A DNA stretch of 64,000 nt from Virgibacillus dokdonensis (GCF_900166595.1 NZ_LT745763.1:2286660-2350659), one strand, 5' to 3'; positions 9,901 through 19,987 are shown, counted from the stretch's first letter. The notes: generated from the sequence alone by a model not told the origin. Made by a program: numbers and translations.

Positions 9901-10838
9901 ATTTCCTCCCCCTTATACCATGCAATAAATTCATTTAATGATGCGACATCTTGAATGGCAAATGTTTTCTTCTTCCGATCAATTTTCCTTACAAGCCCAC
10001 TTAAAACTTTTCCATTTCCTACTTCCACAAACGCATCAACTTCATGCTTCATCATATTTTGAATGGACTCTGCAAAGCGGACAGGGGAATAAAGTTGTTT
10101 TACGAGTAATTTTTTTATTTCTTGTTTGTCTCTTACTGGTTGAGCAGAGACGTTAGCATAAACTGGTATTGTAGCATCTCTTATCGTTACTTTGTCCAAA
10201 TAAGCGGAAAATGACTCATTGGCTGCTTGCATTAGTCGAGAGTGAAATGGACCACTAACATTTAGAGGTAATACCCGCTTTGCTCCGTGAGCCTTTAAAA
10301 TTTCAGTAGCATGTTCCACGCCTTTCACAGAGCCTGAAATAACAATTTGACCAGGACAATTCAAATTAGCAATATCCACTATTTCATCTTTTACTTCAGC
10401 TAACGAATGATGAACAGTTTGCTCATCTAGACCTAATACAGCTGCCATCGTTCCTTGTCCTTTCGGGAAAGCTTCCTCCATTAACTGGCCCCGTTTAGAT
10501 ACCAACGGAAGTGCTTCATCAAAAGCGATCGCACCTGAAGCAACGAGCGCACTATATTCCCCAAGACTATGCCCGACCAGATTCACTGGCTGAACCCCAT
10601 ATTTTAAGAGTAGAGCGTGTATTGCAGTACTTAATAATAGCAATGCTGGTTGCGCATATTCAGTAGCGGTTAATTGTTCCTTTGGTCCGTTACTTATAAT
10701 TTGACTTAAGTTTGTTTCCAATAAGTCATCAGCTTCATGAAATAACTGCTTCACTTCTGGATAAGTGTGATACAATTCATTCCCCATGCCTATTTCTTGA
10801 GAACCTTGTCCCGGAAACATAAAAGCTACTTTTTTCAT
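9897..10838 (-). CDS. fabD: Malonyl-CoA:ACP transacylase FabD
   Basis: Loads malonate onto ACP. 313 residues with GQGSQ at 10-14, nucleophile S91 in [11 protein letters not shown]116 and H199 of the catalytic site. It overlaps both neighbours by 4 nt and is translationally coupled to plsX and fabG. Confidence 0.98.
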   Translation of the reverse strand: MKKVAFMFPGQGSQEIGMGNELYHTYPEVKQLFHEADDLLETNLSQIISNGPKEQLTATEYAQPALLLLSTAIHALLLKYGVQPVNLVGHSLGEYSALVASGAIAFDEALPLVSKRGQLMEEAFPKGQGTMAAVLGLDEQTVHHSLAEVKDEIVDIANLNCPGQIVISGSVKGVEHATEILKAHGAKRVLPLNVSGPFHSRLMQAANESFSAYLDKVTIRDATIPVYANVSAQPVRDKQEIKKLLVKQLYSPVRFAESIQNMMKHEVDAFVEVGNGKVLSGLVRKIDRKKKTFAIQDVASLNEFIAWYKGEEI

Positions 10839-11842
10839 TCATCTTCCCCCTTCGCTACATGTAAGGACTCAATCGTTGACTGAATCGTTTCTGCGATTTG
10901 GTTCTCTGCCATATAGCGTGCTTGCTTAATTGCGTTGGCTATTGCTCTTTGATCAGAAGATCCATGTGCTTTAATGACTGGCGCCTGCAGTCCAAACAAA
11001 CCGGCACCGCCATATTCCGAGTAATCTAACTTTGTTTTCAAAGCTTTTAAATCTTTCTTCAACATGCCTGCTGCTAGCTTACTTTTAGTAGACGACGTAA
11101 ATGCTTGTTTTAACATAGCAAAGATCGAACCAGCTGTCCCTTCGATCGTTTTAAGCGCAACATTTCCGGTGAATCCATCCGTTACAATAACATCTGCAAC
11201 ATGATCTAACATATCACGAGCTTCGACATTTCCAATAAAATTAATAGGTGCTTCTTGTAGTAATTGGAAAGTCTTTTTCGTTAACTCTGGTCCTTTTCCA
11301 TCTTCCGTGCCAACGTTTAAAAGACCTACTTTCGGCTGGGATAAACCACGAACCTTTTCGGAATAAATAGAGCCCATTATGGCGTATTGAAGTAAATGGT
11401 TCGGTTTTGCATCTACATTGGCACCAACATCCAAAAATAAAAATCCTTGACCATCTAATGTTGGAAGCGTGGGACTTAAAGCTGGTCGTTCAATCCCTTT
11501 GATTCGACCTACAACAAATAATCCTGCACTCATTAATGCTCCCGTGTTTCCTGCTGAAATACAAGCATCTGCCTTACCTTGTTTTACTTCATTCGCTGCC
11601 AAAACTAATGAAGATTGTTTTTTTCTTCTAACAGCCCGTACAGGCTCATCTTCAGCAGTAATCACTTCATTCGTATGTAAAATATGAATTCGATCGTGTT
11701 CGCTCGCATATTTTTTTATTTCTGATTCATTACCGACTAACGTAATGTGTAGATCTTTCATTTCAGAGACAGCTTTCATGGCACCGAGAACAGTCGATTC
11801 TGGTGCGTGATCGCCTCCCATGGCGTCAATTGCAATTCTCAT
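10835..11842 (-). CDS. plsX: Phosphate acyltransferase PlsX
   Basis: Makes acyl-phosphate from acyl-ACP for phosphatidic acid synthesis with PlsY and PlsC. 335 residues with the N-terminal signature [15 protein letters not shown] and the conserved [11 protein letters not shown] segment. It is the second gene of the FapR operon, starting directly after the fapR stop. Confidence 0.97.
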   Translation of the reverse strand: MRIAIDAMGGDHAPESTVLGAMKAVSEMKDLHITLVGNESEIKKYASEHDRIHILHTNEVITAEDEPVRAVRRKKQSSLVLAANEVKQGKADACISAGNTGALMSAGLFVVGRIKGIERPALSPTLPTLDGQGFLFLDVGANVDAKPNHLLQYAIMGSIYSEKVRGLSQPKVGLLNVGTEDGKGPELTKKTFQLLQEAPINFIGNVEARDMLDHVADVIVTDGFTGNVALKTIEGTAGSIFAMLKQAFTSSTKSKLAAGMLKKDLKALKTKLDYSEYGGAGLFGLQAPVIKAHGSSDQRAIANAIKQARYMAENQIAETIQSTIESLHVAKGEDE

Positions 11843-12415
11843 TTAGTCTGCTCCTTTATGCTGATTCAATTGATACATATGGAATACACCTGTAAATACT
11901 AACTCATTTTCTACAAAACTATTTACATGTACGAGTGTTAATCCTTTTTCTTTCCCTTTTACTACAGCTTTAGCTATTACGCGTTCTCCCTCTTTCACTT
12001 GCCTCGTAAATTTCAACTCTGATTTAGCAGTCAGTGCCAATTCATCATTTAATACAGCAACTGCTAACGAATTGGCTTGTGCAAAGAGGTGGTGGCCGCG
12101 AGCTATATTATTTCGTGAAAAAACATGTTCTTGGCGAATATCTAAAATTGAAATTGCTCGTTCATCCAATTCTAAATCAATAACCTCACCAATCACCTCT
12201 TCAAGTGGTAGTGCTTTAACCGTCTCATTCCATTGTTCCGTCGCCACTGATTTAATACGTTGTCGCAGTTCAGGAATGGCTAATTCCATGCGATCCAAGC
12301 GAATAGTTTGGATACTTACATTAAATTTCTTGGCTAACTCTTCGTCTGTTATAAAAGGTGTTTGTTCAATCGTTTCTTTTAATAAACGCTGCCGATCAGC
12401 CTTTGATCTTTTCAT
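11843..12415 (-). CDS. fapR: Transcription repressor of fatty acid and phospholipid genes FapR
   Basis: 190 residues from the ATG at 12415. The frame extends five codons further to 12430, but the internal MKRSK start matches B. subtilis FapR and leaves room for the likely promoter. The N-terminal helix-turn-helix ([19 protein letters not shown]) is followed by a hot-dog effector domain ([17 protein letters not shown]) that binds malonyl-CoA in relatives and releases DNA. First gene of the fapR-plsX-fabD-fabG-acpP-rnc unit; an imperfect palindrome at its promoter suggests autoregulation. Confidence 0.95.
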   Translation of the reverse strand: MKRSKADRQRLLKETIEQTPFITDEELAKKFNVSIQTIRLDRMELAIPELRQRIKSVATEQWNETVKALPLEEVIGEVIDLELDERAISILDIRQEHVFSRNNIARGHHLFAQANSLAVAVLNDELALTAKSELKFTRQVKEGERVIAKAVVKGKEKGLTLVHVNSFVENELVFTGVFHMYQLNQHKGAD

Positions 12416-12435
12416 GACTGCACCATCCATATAAA

Positions 12436-12465
12436 ATTATACATTACCTTATATAGGTTATTCAC
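12436..12465 (-). promoter_or_regulatory. Candidate fapR promoter with overlapping operator
   Basis: TATAAT reads on the minus strand at 12441-12436. A weak -35 (GTGAAT or TGAATA) lies 17-18 nt upstream. Between them AACCTATATAAGGTAAT forms an imperfect palindrome (ACCT-N5-AGGT), where FapR would occlude polymerase. The match to the FapR box is by eye only. Confidence 0.5.
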
Positions 12466-12776
12466 CGAGACTTATAAAACGTAAATGTGTCCTATTCATA
12501 AGCAATTCCTACTACTTTTCACATAAAAAGAAATAGGGGAATGTAACTTCAAACAAAGAATATAGGTTTTATTGCTAGCTTGAAAAAACTAGGGTTACGA
12601 GCAAATCTTTTAGGACGACAGCTTTCTTGTTTACTATAAGTTTAAAGTTTACTTTCGTAAAAGAAAAATTCCTTAATCTCTAACGCAACTATCTTATACA
12701 TAAACCTCATAAAACATAATTATGACTTGCTCCTAATAGTAATATATAATACCAAAGCGCTTAATGCAACTATTTA
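12466..12776. other. Intergenic region recG-fapR
   Basis: No credible gene. It holds a decayed A-repeat copy (about 12581-12668) and otherwise AT-rich sequence. I see no clear terminator after recG apart from the T-run contributed by that repeat on the minus strand. Confidence 0.5.
12581..12668 (+). repeat. A-family repeat, degenerate copy A2
   Basis: The order GAAAAAACT, CAAATCTT, GACAGCT, TTTCTT, ACTATAA, TTTAAA, CTTTC, TAAAAGAAAAA follows the A consensus end to end, but both inverted repeats are eroded. Recognised by collinearity with the copies at 38340 and 62578. Confidence 0.5.
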
Positions 12777-14807
12777 TTAATCCAATTTCTCATCCATTTG
12801 AAATTTATTCTCTACATATTTTGAAAGCAATGCATATTCTTCCGTTTCTAATAAACCGTCTTGAATAATCTTTGCAGCATCTTGTCTAGCAGTCTCTAAT
12901 GCCCGGTAGTCGTGAATCATGTCAGCAAGTTTAAATTCAGGTAAGCCACTTTGTTTTTTTCCAAAAAAATCACCTGGCCCACGCAGTTGCAAATCTTGTT
13001 CCGATAATGCAAATCCATCTGTCGTCTCTGCCATAATCCGCATGCGTTCTTTCCCTGTTTCCCCTTTCGGGTCAGCAATTAAGATACAATAGCTTTGTTT
13101 CTCTCCTCTGCCTACCCTCCCCCGCAATTGATGCAATTGTGATAATCCAAATCGCTCTGCGTCATAAATCATCATAATTGTTGCATTGGGAACATTCACT
13201 CCTACTTCCACTACAGTTGTAGATACAAGTAGGTGAACTTCATTATTAGCAAATTTTTTCATGATTGTTTCTTTTTCTTCAGCCGTTAATCTTCCATGCA
13301 TTAAACCTATTTCTACAGTTTCAGGAAAATATGCCCTTAATTGGTGATACACATCGACCGCATTTTGAATATCCAATTTGTCTGATTCTTCAATAAGTGG
13401 GCAAATAACGTATGCCTGCTCGCCAGTTTGAATACGACTACCCACAAATTGCAATACGCGATCCAACATCGTTTCTCGTACCCAATACGTTTCAATCTCT
13501 TTTCTTCCTAAAGGCATCTGGTCGATGACGGAAACATCCATATCTCCAAATGCTGTTATAGCTAAAGTACGCGGTATGGGAGTGGCTGTCATAAATAAAA
13601 CATCGGGGGATAAACCTTTTTCTCTCAAGGTTCGTCTTTGCTCTACACCAAATCGATGCTGTTCGTCTACAATAACAAACCCAAGCTCAGAAAACTGCAC
13701 ATCTTCTTGAATTAAAGCATGCGTTCCGATAACAATATCTATTTGTTGATTGTAAATTTGTTCAACTAGTTCTTTACGTCTTTTTCCTTTCATGGAACCA
13801 GTAAGTAAAGCAATCTTTGCTCGTCCTCCAAATAATTTACCGAGCGATTCATAGTGTTGTTCTGCTAATATTTCCGTAGGCACCATTAAAGCGCCTTGTT
13901 TCCCAGCTGTAACAGAAGCGTACAAGCAAATAGCTGCAACAGCAGTTTTTCCAGACCCAACATCACCTTGAAGCAAACGGTTCATACGATAAGGCGATTG
14001 CATATCCGTTAAAATCTGCTCAAGTGCGCCTTGCTGTGCACTCGTTAGCGTAAATGGAAATGTATCTATAAATTCTTTAACAAACTTACTGTTATAGTTT
14101 TGTGCATTTCCAACAGTGGCCTCACGTTTCCATTTTCGTAGCAACTGCATTTTTAACTGAAATACTAAAAACTCTTCATATATAAGCCTTCTACGTGCAT
14201 GTTTTAAAGCACTTCGGTTCTTAGGCATGTGCAACGTCTGATACGCTTCCTTACGGGTTGGTAATTTATATGCAGTTAAAAAAGTTGCCGGGAGAATTTC
14301 CCCAATAGTATCAGAATAACTCGCCAACGCCTGCTTCATGACTTTCTTTAACTTCCCAGGGGAGAGTTCGCCGCGAGCAGGGTAAACAGGATGCATTTCA
14401 TCTTGCTGTAAAGCCGGTCCTTTCTTATACGTATTTACTGTAATTTGTAAGCGATGCGCGTCCCATTTTCCGATAAGGGTAATTATATCTCCTTTATGTA
14501 TATGTTTTTTAGCGAAGGATCGATTAAACATAACCGCTTTTACAGCAATTTGCTCTACTTCCAATGTAAAAGTTAATCTTGATTTTTGCTTTCCATAAAA
14601 AGTGAGAGAAGGATCGTGGACTACCCTTCCCTCAATCGTAACTTTATCATCGTGTACAAGCTCACTCAATGGCTTTATTTCAAAAACATCATACCGATAG
14701 GGAAAATAATTGAATAAATCTTCTACTGTAAAAATGCCGATATGAGCAAAATCCTCACCCATTTTCTCCCCGACACCTTTCACGTGGGTAACAGGATCGG
14801 TTAACAT
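12777..14807 (-). CDS. recG: ATP-dependent DNA helicase RecG
   Basis: Branch-migrating helicase that remodels stalled forks and Holliday junctions; 676 residues from the ATG at 14807 (three extra in-frame codons start at a GTG). N-terminal wedge/OB domain, Walker A GDVGSGKT near 281-288, DEQH box in VIVDEQHRFG, and motif VI-like QLRGRVGRG. It sits 6-15 bp after sdaAA and is co-transcribed with it. Confidence 0.97.
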   Translation of the reverse strand: MLTDPVTHVKGVGEKMGEDFAHIGIFTVEDLFNYFPYRYDVFEIKPLSELVHDDKVTIEGRVVHDPSLTFYGKQKSRLTFTLEVEQIAVKAVMFNRSFAKKHIHKGDIITLIGKWDAHRLQITVNTYKKGPALQQDEMHPVYPARGELSPGKLKKVMKQALASYSDTIGEILPATFLTAYKLPTRKEAYQTLHMPKNRSALKHARRRLIYEEFLVFQLKMQLLRKWKREATVGNAQNYNSKFVKEFIDTFPFTLTSAQQGALEQILTDMQSPYRMNRLLQGDVGSGKTAVAAICLYASVTAGKQGALMVPTEILAEQHYESLGKLFGGRAKIALLTGSMKGKRRKELVEQIYNQQIDIVIGTHALIQEDVQFSELGFVIVDEQHRFGVEQRRTLREKGLSPDVLFMTATPIPRTLAITAFGDMDVSVIDQMPLGRKEIETYWVRETMLDRVLQFVGSRIQTGEQAYVICPLIEESDKLDIQNAVDVYHQLRAYFPETVEIGLMHGRLTAEEKETIMKKFANNEVHLLVSTTVVEVGVNVPNATIMMIYDAERFGLSQLHQLRGRVGRGEKQSYCILIADPKGETGKERMRIMAETTDGFALSEQDLQLRGPGDFFGKKQSGLPEFKLADMIHDYRALETARQDAAKIIQDGLLETEEYALLSKYVENKFQMDEKLD

Positions 14808-14822
14808 AATTATCACACTTTC

Positions 14823-15701
14823 TTAGCTTGTTAGTCCTAATAATTTATCTTTTAGCCAGCGTCCAGTTGGTGTATCGGCTAATCCGCCTTCTCCCGTTTC
14901 TCGTAAACTGGATGGCATTTGCTTTCCAATTCTATACATAGCGCCAATTACTTCATCACAAGGAATTCTACTCGTTACACCAGCTAGTGCCATATCAGCC
15001 GAAACAATTGCTAACGAAGATCCACCAGCGTTTCTTTTCACACACGGAACTTCAACAAGGCCAGCAACGGGATCGCAAACAAGTCCAAGCATGTTTTTTA
15101 ATGTCATGGCGAATGCTTCTGCGGATTGCTGTGGTGTTCCCCCAGCCATCTCCACAATACCAGCGGATGCCATTGCTCCAGCTGACCCTACTTCGGCTTG
15201 GCATCCTCCCGCAGCCCCTGAGATAGATGCATTATTCGCTACTACAAAGCCAAATGCGCCAGCGGTAAATAAATACCGCATCATTTGTTCACGTGTTGGA
15301 TTCAATTGATTCTTTACAGCAAACAACGTACCAGGAACACACCCAGCACTTCCTGCAGTAGGAGTAGCACAAATTGTTCCCATTGCAGCGTTTACTTCAT
15401 TCGTTCCCATCGCTTTACTTACAGCATCCAGTAGCAATGGACCAGAAAGCGGGTTTTTCTCATGTATATATTTTTGGATAAGAACCGCATCTCCACCAGT
15501 TAAGCCAGTAACGGATTCCACTCCTTGCAAAGCATCTTCAATCGCTTTTTCCATGACTTGTAAGTTCTTCTCCATCTCTTCATATAACTGCTCACGTGTT
15601 TTTTCTTTTACTTCCATTTCCTGACGAATCATCACTTCTGAAATAAATATTGCTTTCATTTCAGCTATCTCCACTAATTCTTGAACAGTCCGAAACATCA
15701 T
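14823..15701 (-). CDS. sdaAA: L-serine dehydratase, alpha subunit, iron-sulfur-dependent
   Basis: Converts L-serine to pyruvate and ammonia with SdaAB, using a [4Fe-4S] cluster. 292 residues; TGLTGGDAV, EVNAAMGTICATPTAGSAG and CDPVAGLVEVPCVKR carry the conserved cysteines that ligate the cluster. It lies 27 bp downstream of sdaAB; recG follows immediately. Confidence 0.96.
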   Translation of the reverse strand: MMFRTVQELVEIAEMKAIFISEVMIRQEMEVKEKTREQLYEEMEKNLQVMEKAIEDALQGVESVTGLTGGDAVLIQKYIHEKNPLSGPLLLDAVSKAMGTNEVNAAMGTICATPTAGSAGCVPGTLFAVKNQLNPTREQMMRYLFTAGAFGFVVANNASISGAAGGCQAEVGSAGAMASAGIVEMAGGTPQQSAEAFAMTLKNMLGLVCDPVAGLVEVPCVKRNAGGSSLAIVSADMALAGVTSRIPCDEVIGAMYRIGKQMPSSLRETGEGGLADTPTGRWLKDKLLGLTS

Positions 15702-15728
15702 GAGATATTCACCTCTTTTCTTTACTAA

Positions 15729-16403
15729 TTAACTATTAATCTTAGCAATTCGGATAATGTACTCTGCTTTTTCTAGTTCACGCAATATATCATCATCGAC
15801 GTTTTGGTCAACTTCTATAACCATCAACGCTTCCTTCCCGACATCTTTTCGGTTTACTTCCATGTGACCAATATTGACTTCATGCTTAGCTAGAACAGAC
15901 GTTACAGAAGCGATAGCTCCAAAACGATCATTATGCATAATTAAAATCGCTGGATGGTTTCCGGATAAACGTAATTCAAAACCATTTAGTTCCGTAATTT
16001 CTACCTTTCCACCACCAATCGATACACCTACCAATTCCAAGGAATCTCCCACATCGCCTATTTTTAATCGTACCGTATTTGGATGATTGACGGCAGCGCT
16101 ATCTTCAATAAATTCTATTTGCATGTTACGTTCTTTAGCTATTTTTAATGCATCCTTCATACGTGTATCATCTGTATCAAAACCGAGCAAACCACCCACT
16201 AGTGCAAAATCTGTTCCATGACCTTTATATGTTTTTGCAAATGATTCATAAAGATGAATCTTAACCCATGTTGGGACTCTACCAAATAAACTATGTGCAG
16301 CTTTACCAATTCTAGCTGCACCAGCTGTATGTGAACTTGACGGACCAATCATAACAGGTCCGATAATGTCGAAAACAGAATTGTATTTCAATCTCCATCC
16401 CAT
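15729..16403 (-). CDS. sdaAB: L-serine dehydratase, beta subunit, iron-sulfur-dependent
   Basis: Beta subunit with the signature SVFDIIGPVMIGPSSSHTAG and a C-terminal ACT domain (HMEVNRKDVGKEALMVIEVD). The frame opens with ATG at 16403 (224 residues), but AAAGG touches that ATG. A TTG at 16391 (codon 5, reading LKYNSVFDIIG) aligns with the B. subtilis start MKYKSVFDIIG and has AAAGGATGG upstream, so a 220-residue product is equally likely. Confidence 0.95.
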   Translation of the reverse strand: MGWRLKYNSVFDIIGPVMIGPSSSHTAGAARIGKAAHSLFGRVPTWVKIHLYESFAKTYKGHGTDFALVGGLLGFDTDDTRMKDALKIAKERNMQIEFIEDSAAVNHPNTVRLKIGDVGDSLELVGVSIGGGKVEITELNGFELRLSGNHPAILIMHNDRFGAIASVTSVLAKHEVNIGHMEVNRKDVGKEALMVIEVDQNVDDDILRELEKAEYIIRIAKINS

Positions 16404-16592
16404 CCTTTAACACGAACTTTTCTTCTCTTGTTGATTATAACAAAAAAATACTATTCCATCATTCATCGCATGTACGTTAACCAAAAGATAGCATGGATCT
16501 TCCTATTAGGTAATTTTTCACGCTCTCTTAAGAGTTTCATATTACCGCAGTTGATACTGACTCTACACGAACCATAAAGATCGAGTGATTCT

Positions 16593-16621
16593 TTGACTTT
16601 AAATTGTATTCTCGATATAAT
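16593..16621 (+). promoter_or_regulatory. Sigma-A type promoter of the purine permease gene
   Basis: TTGACT (16593-16598), 17 bp spacer, TATAAT (16616-16621). It lies about 70 bp before the permease start. A CGAACCAT sequence just upstream (16568-16575) resembles half of a PurR box, but is too short to claim. Confidence 0.75.
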
Positions 16622-16689
16622 TACTTCTTGTGGATTATATATTATATAATCGGGCGGGAGAGGGACAGGAAATACATTGAGGAGTTTGT

Positions 16690-17973
16690 ATGCCTGATAA
16701 GAAAAGCAACTTGAAACTAGCCAATAATTCTACCCTACGTAACGAATGGGTCGCAGGCTTAATTGGTTACCTTACAACAATGTACATTGTTGTCGTCAAT
16801 GGTTCCATTCTTAGCGAAGCTGGAATTTCGTTAGAAAGCGGCATGATCGCCACTATTCTTGCTAGCTTCATTGGAACATTATTGATGGGGATATTCGGAA
16901 AACTTCCGCTAATAGTTATCCCTGGTATGGGTATAAACGCATTATTTGCATACTCCATTATCGGTGGAACTAGTCTAACTTTTCATGAAGGTTTGGCTGT
17001 TGTCTTTATTGCAGCGATTGTTTTTTTAATTACCGCTTTTACAAAGTTAGGTGTATTATTTAAAAAAGCAATTCCTGATTCATTAAAACACGCTATCACC
17101 GTCGGGTTAGGTCTATTTTTAATTTTAATTGGACTCGAGAAAAGCGGACTTATTAGTAAAGGAAGTAATACCATTATTGCTATGGGTGATTTCACATCCT
17201 CTACAGTTATTGTTAGTTTAATCACACTATTTCTAGCAATATTTTTATTTGTTAAAAATATCCCAGCTAACTTTTTAATTACGATGGTATTAGGGACCAT
17301 TATTGCTGCTATCGGCGGAATTATCCAACCGGGTAATCAATCATTGCAAGTAGAGTGGAGTGACGTACTCTTTATTCCTTCTTTTAACGCAGTTGGTGAA
17401 CTTTCATTCTGGTTATCCGTTTTTCCTTTATCGATGATTTTAATATTCGAAAATATGGGGCTTTTACACGGACAACTCTCTATGCTAAAACGTGAAGATC
17501 AGTACCAAAGAGCTTATCAAGTCACTGCATTTTCAACTTTAACTTGCGCGTTCCTAGGTACTTCACCTACTGTTTCTGCTGCTGAAAACGCAGCTGTGAT
17601 AGCTTCTAAAGGAAGAACAAGAATAACAGCAATTATTGCCAGCTTTCTTTTCTTAGCAACCATTGTATTGATCCCTTGGATTACAATGATACCTAATACG
17701 GCAATAAGCCCCATTTTAATCATTGTTGGCTTTTTAATGGTGCAAAATATAAAGCAACTGCCACTTGATAACTTATCAGAATCATTGCCAGCTTTTTTAA
17801 TTGTTGTCATGATCCCATTTACGTACAGCATTGCAGATGGAATGGCTTTTGGCTTTATCGCTTACCCAATTGTTAAATTGGCAATTGGTGAAAAACACGA
17901 GCTTTCAGCACCGCTCTTAGTTATTTCTAGTTTATTCTTGCTTGATTTTGTTATAAAAATGATAGGGATTTAA
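16690..17973 (+). CDS. NCS2-family permease, AzgA/PbuG-like (purine base)
   Basis: 427 residues, almost entirely hydrophobic, with about 12-14 membrane helices. LTTMYIVVVNGSIL near the N-terminus and PGMGINALFAY near 80 match the AzgA-like branch that imports hypoxanthine, guanine or adenine. The later substrate-site segment (SAAENAAVIASKGRTR) is diverged from PbuG, so the exact base is open. RBS GAGGAG before the ATG. It has its own promoter and terminator and lies against the direction of its neighbours, between fakA and sdaAB, which suggests insertion into a conserved cluster. Confidence 0.88.
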   Translation: MPDKKSNLKLANNSTLRNEWVAGLIGYLTTMYIVVVNGSILSEAGISLESGMIATILASFIGTLLMGIFGKLPLIVIPGMGINALFAYSIIGGTSLTFHEGLAVVFIAAIVFLITAFTKLGVLFKKAIPDSLKHAITVGLGLFLILIGLEKSGLISKGSNTIIAMGDFTSSTVIVSLITLFLAIFLFVKNIPANFLITMVLGTIIAAIGGIIQPGNQSLQVEWSDVLFIPSFNAVGELSFWLSVFPLSMILIFENMGLLHGQLSMLKREDQYQRAYQVTAFSTLTCAFLGTSPTVSAAENAAVIASKGRTRITAIIASFLFLATIVLIPWITMIPNTAISPILIIVGFLMVQNIKQLPLDNLSESLPAFLIVVMIPFTYSIADGMAFGFIAYPIVKLAIGEKHELSAPLLVISSLFLLDFVIKMIGI

Positions 17974-18004
17974 CTTAAAGCAACTATAGCTCATCCTGAA
18001 TGAT

Positions 18005-18044
18005 AAACCGCATGAAATCCAATATGGTATCATGCGGTTTTATT
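18005..18044 (+). terminator. Terminator of the permease gene
   Basis: AAACCGCATGA (18005-18015) pairs perfectly with TCATGCGGTTT (18030-18040), followed by TATTATAATT on the plus strand. It stands 31 bp after the stop codon. Confidence 0.85.
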
Positions 18045-18147
18045 ATAATTCTTCAGTTTCGAGACAGGATACCTAGTTAAGGAAATTAAAATGATTTTTT
18101 TTCAAAATCTCCCCATTACCTTTTAAAGTATAGTAAGATGAAACATA

Positions 18148-18187
18148 AAAGGCCCCTTGAGTACCTTTCAAGGAACCTTTCTTTTAT
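18148..18187. terminator. Hairpin downstream of fakA, probably bidirectional
   Basis: AAAGG-CCTTGA and TCAAGG-CCTTT pair with a two-base internal mismatch. The plus strand continues CTTTTATTTATTT and the minus strand TTTTATG. It lies about 95 bp beyond the fakA stop and would end the asp23-fakA transcript. Confidence 0.6.
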
Positions 18188-18274
18188 TTATTTATTTATG
18201 TTATCTAGCTAAGGAATATATATCCCATGCATCACGAAAGAAGTATTCCATTGCTTACTATACCAAGTTGTAAA

Positions 18275-19930
18275 TTACTCTACAGAAAAAATAAAGGCAT
18301 AGATTGGTTGTTTCCCATTATGAACTTCTACTTCAATATCTTCATATTTTTCTTCAATATATGCCATAAGCGCTTGGGTTTCTTCATCCGTACCATCTTC
18401 ACCTTGTAATACAGTTAAAATTTCATCGTCTTCTGTAATTATTTTTTCTAATAATAATTTAACAGTTGCCATTTTATCTGCATTGGTAGTGACGATTTTC
18501 CCGTCTGCAATTCCCATGAAATGATCCTTTTTGATAGTAATACCATCCATTTGTGTATCTCGAACGGCATATGTAATTTGACCAGTTTTTACATTTTTTC
18601 TAGCCTCATCCATTGCCTTTTGGTTCGTATCTAGATCGTGATCTGGATGGAACGCCAACATAGCGCTAATACCTTGAGGTATTGTCTTGGTTGGTACAAC
18701 TCGAACATCTTCCGTTGCTAATTCTGCCGCTTGGTCAGCTGCCATAAAAATATTTTTGTTATTAGGTAACAGCAGCACTTTTTTAGCATTTGCTTGTTTA
18801 ATAGCGTTCGTAATATCCTGAGTGCTTGGGTTCATCGTTTGACCACCTTGAATAACGACAGAGGCACCTAAACTTTCTAACAATTCTTTTACCCCTTCAC
18901 CCATAGCTACTGTAACAATGGCATATTCTACTGGTTCTGTAGATTTATTTTCTTTCTTCCCAACTAACGCTGTATGCTGCTCGCGCATGTTTTCTATTTT
19001 CATATTAATTAGACTTCCATAGCGTTGCCCTAGCGTGAGACACTCTCCAGGATATTCTGAGTGAATGTGCACTTTTATTAGTTCTTCATCACTTACAACT
19101 AATAAAGAATCACCATGGTTGCTTAATTCTTGACGGAATGCTTCTTCATCAAAAGGGTGCTTGCTTACCTTTTCTTCTTCAAATTTCACCATGAATTCCG
19201 TACAATAACCAAACTTGATATCCTCGGTATTCATAAAATCTTGTGTTATTTTATGGTGCTCTGCATTAACCATTTCGTCCATATTAATATTTGAAGTGCC
19301 TTCAGGTAGCTCTTCCCCTTTTAAGGAAGCTAAAAAGCCTTCATAAATCGTTACTAATCCTTGTCCACCTGAATCCACCACTCCAACTTCTTTTAAAACA
19401 GGGAGTAGGTCAGGTGTGCGCTTTAAAGAAGCTTTTGCTTCAGCTACAACTTCCTCCATTAAGGTAATAATATCTGTTTCATCTTCGGCGATCGCAACCG
19501 CCTTATTTCCAGAATCTTTTGCCACAGTTAAAATAGTTCCTTCAACTGGCTTCATTACAGCATTATATGCTGTGGATACAGCACTTTCAAATGCTTTTGC
19601 AAGCCCTTTTGTTGTAACAACTTCTTCTTTTCCCAACCCTTTTGCAAAACCACGAAATATTTGCGATAATATAACACCTGAATTCCCTCTTGCACCCATT
19701 AAGAGCCCTTTGGAAAATGCCTGCGCAACTTCGTATACTTGGGTACTTTGGATATTTTTCACTTCATTTGCCCCAGAAGTAATCGTTAGGTTCATATTCG
19801 TTCCTGTATCCCCATCTGGTACAGGGAAAACATTTAATGCATCAATTCTCTTGGCATTATTGGACAAATGATGAGCACCAGACAAAATCATTTGTGCCAG
19901 TCTCTTGCCATCGATTTGTTGTAAACTCAC
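18275..19930 (-). CDS. fakA: Fatty acid kinase ATP-binding subunit FakA (YloV, DAK2 domain)
   Basis: 551 residues from a GTG at 19930. The open frame continues 8 codons upstream, but AGAGGAGG lies 10 nt before this GTG and the protein then begins like YloV. The DAK2 domain carries the nucleotide site PVPDGDTGTNM (about 37-46). The C-terminal half resembles DegV. In relatives FakA phosphorylates exogenous fatty acids bound to FakB, feeding PlsY. It follows asp23, as in B. subtilis. A perfect 10 bp hairpin lies just before its RBS. Confidence 0.95.
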   Translation of the reverse strand: MSLQQIDGKRLAQMILSGAHHLSNNAKRIDALNVFPVPDGDTGTNMNLTITSGANEVKNIQSTQVYEVAQAFSKGLLMGARGNSGVILSQIFRGFAKGLGKEEVVTTKGLAKAFESAVSTAYNAVMKPVEGTILTVAKDSGNKAVAIAEDETDIITLMEEVVAEAKASLKRTPDLLPVLKEVGVVDSGGQGLVTIYEGFLASLKGEELPEGTSNINMDEMVNAEHHKITQDFMNTEDIKFGYCTEFMVKFEEEKVSKHPFDEEAFRQELSNHGDSLLVVSDEELIKVHIHSEYPGECLTLGQRYGSLINMKIENMREQHTALVGKKENKSTEPVEYAIVTVAMGEGVKELLESLGASVVIQGGQTMNPSTQDITNAIKQANAKKVLLLPNNKNIFMAADQAAELATEDVRVVPTKTIPQGISAMLAFHPDHDLDTNQKAMDEARKNVKTGQITYAVRDTQMDGITIKKDHFMGIADGKIVTTNADKMATVKLLLEKIITEDDEILTVLQGEDGTDEETQALMAYIEEKYEDIEVEVHNGKQPIYAFIFSVE

Positions 19931-19963
19931 GTTAAATTTTCCTCCTCTAATCAAGAACTCAGA

Positions 19964-19987
19964 AGCGTCTGTTAAGAAACAGACGCT
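19964..19987 (-). other. Perfect 10 bp hairpin between asp23 and fakA
   Basis: AGCGTCTGTT (19964-19973) and AACAGACGCT (19978-19987) pair without mismatch around a 4 nt loop. No U-tract follows, so it is more likely an mRNA stability, processing or translation element than a full terminator. Confidence 0.6.

Noticed and set aside
12072..12434. 120-codon plus-strand ORF over fapR
   Set aside because: Antisense shadow of a conserved gene, with serine- and arginine-rich composition typical of such frames.
16566..16576. PurR box before the permease
   Set aside because: Only one CGAACCAT half is seen; no inverted partner at the right distance.
16983..17300. Antisense ORFs in the permease gene (16983-17300 and 17517-17831)
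   Set aside because: They mirror the hydrophobic codons of the permease; such shadows are expected in AT-rich membrane protein genes.
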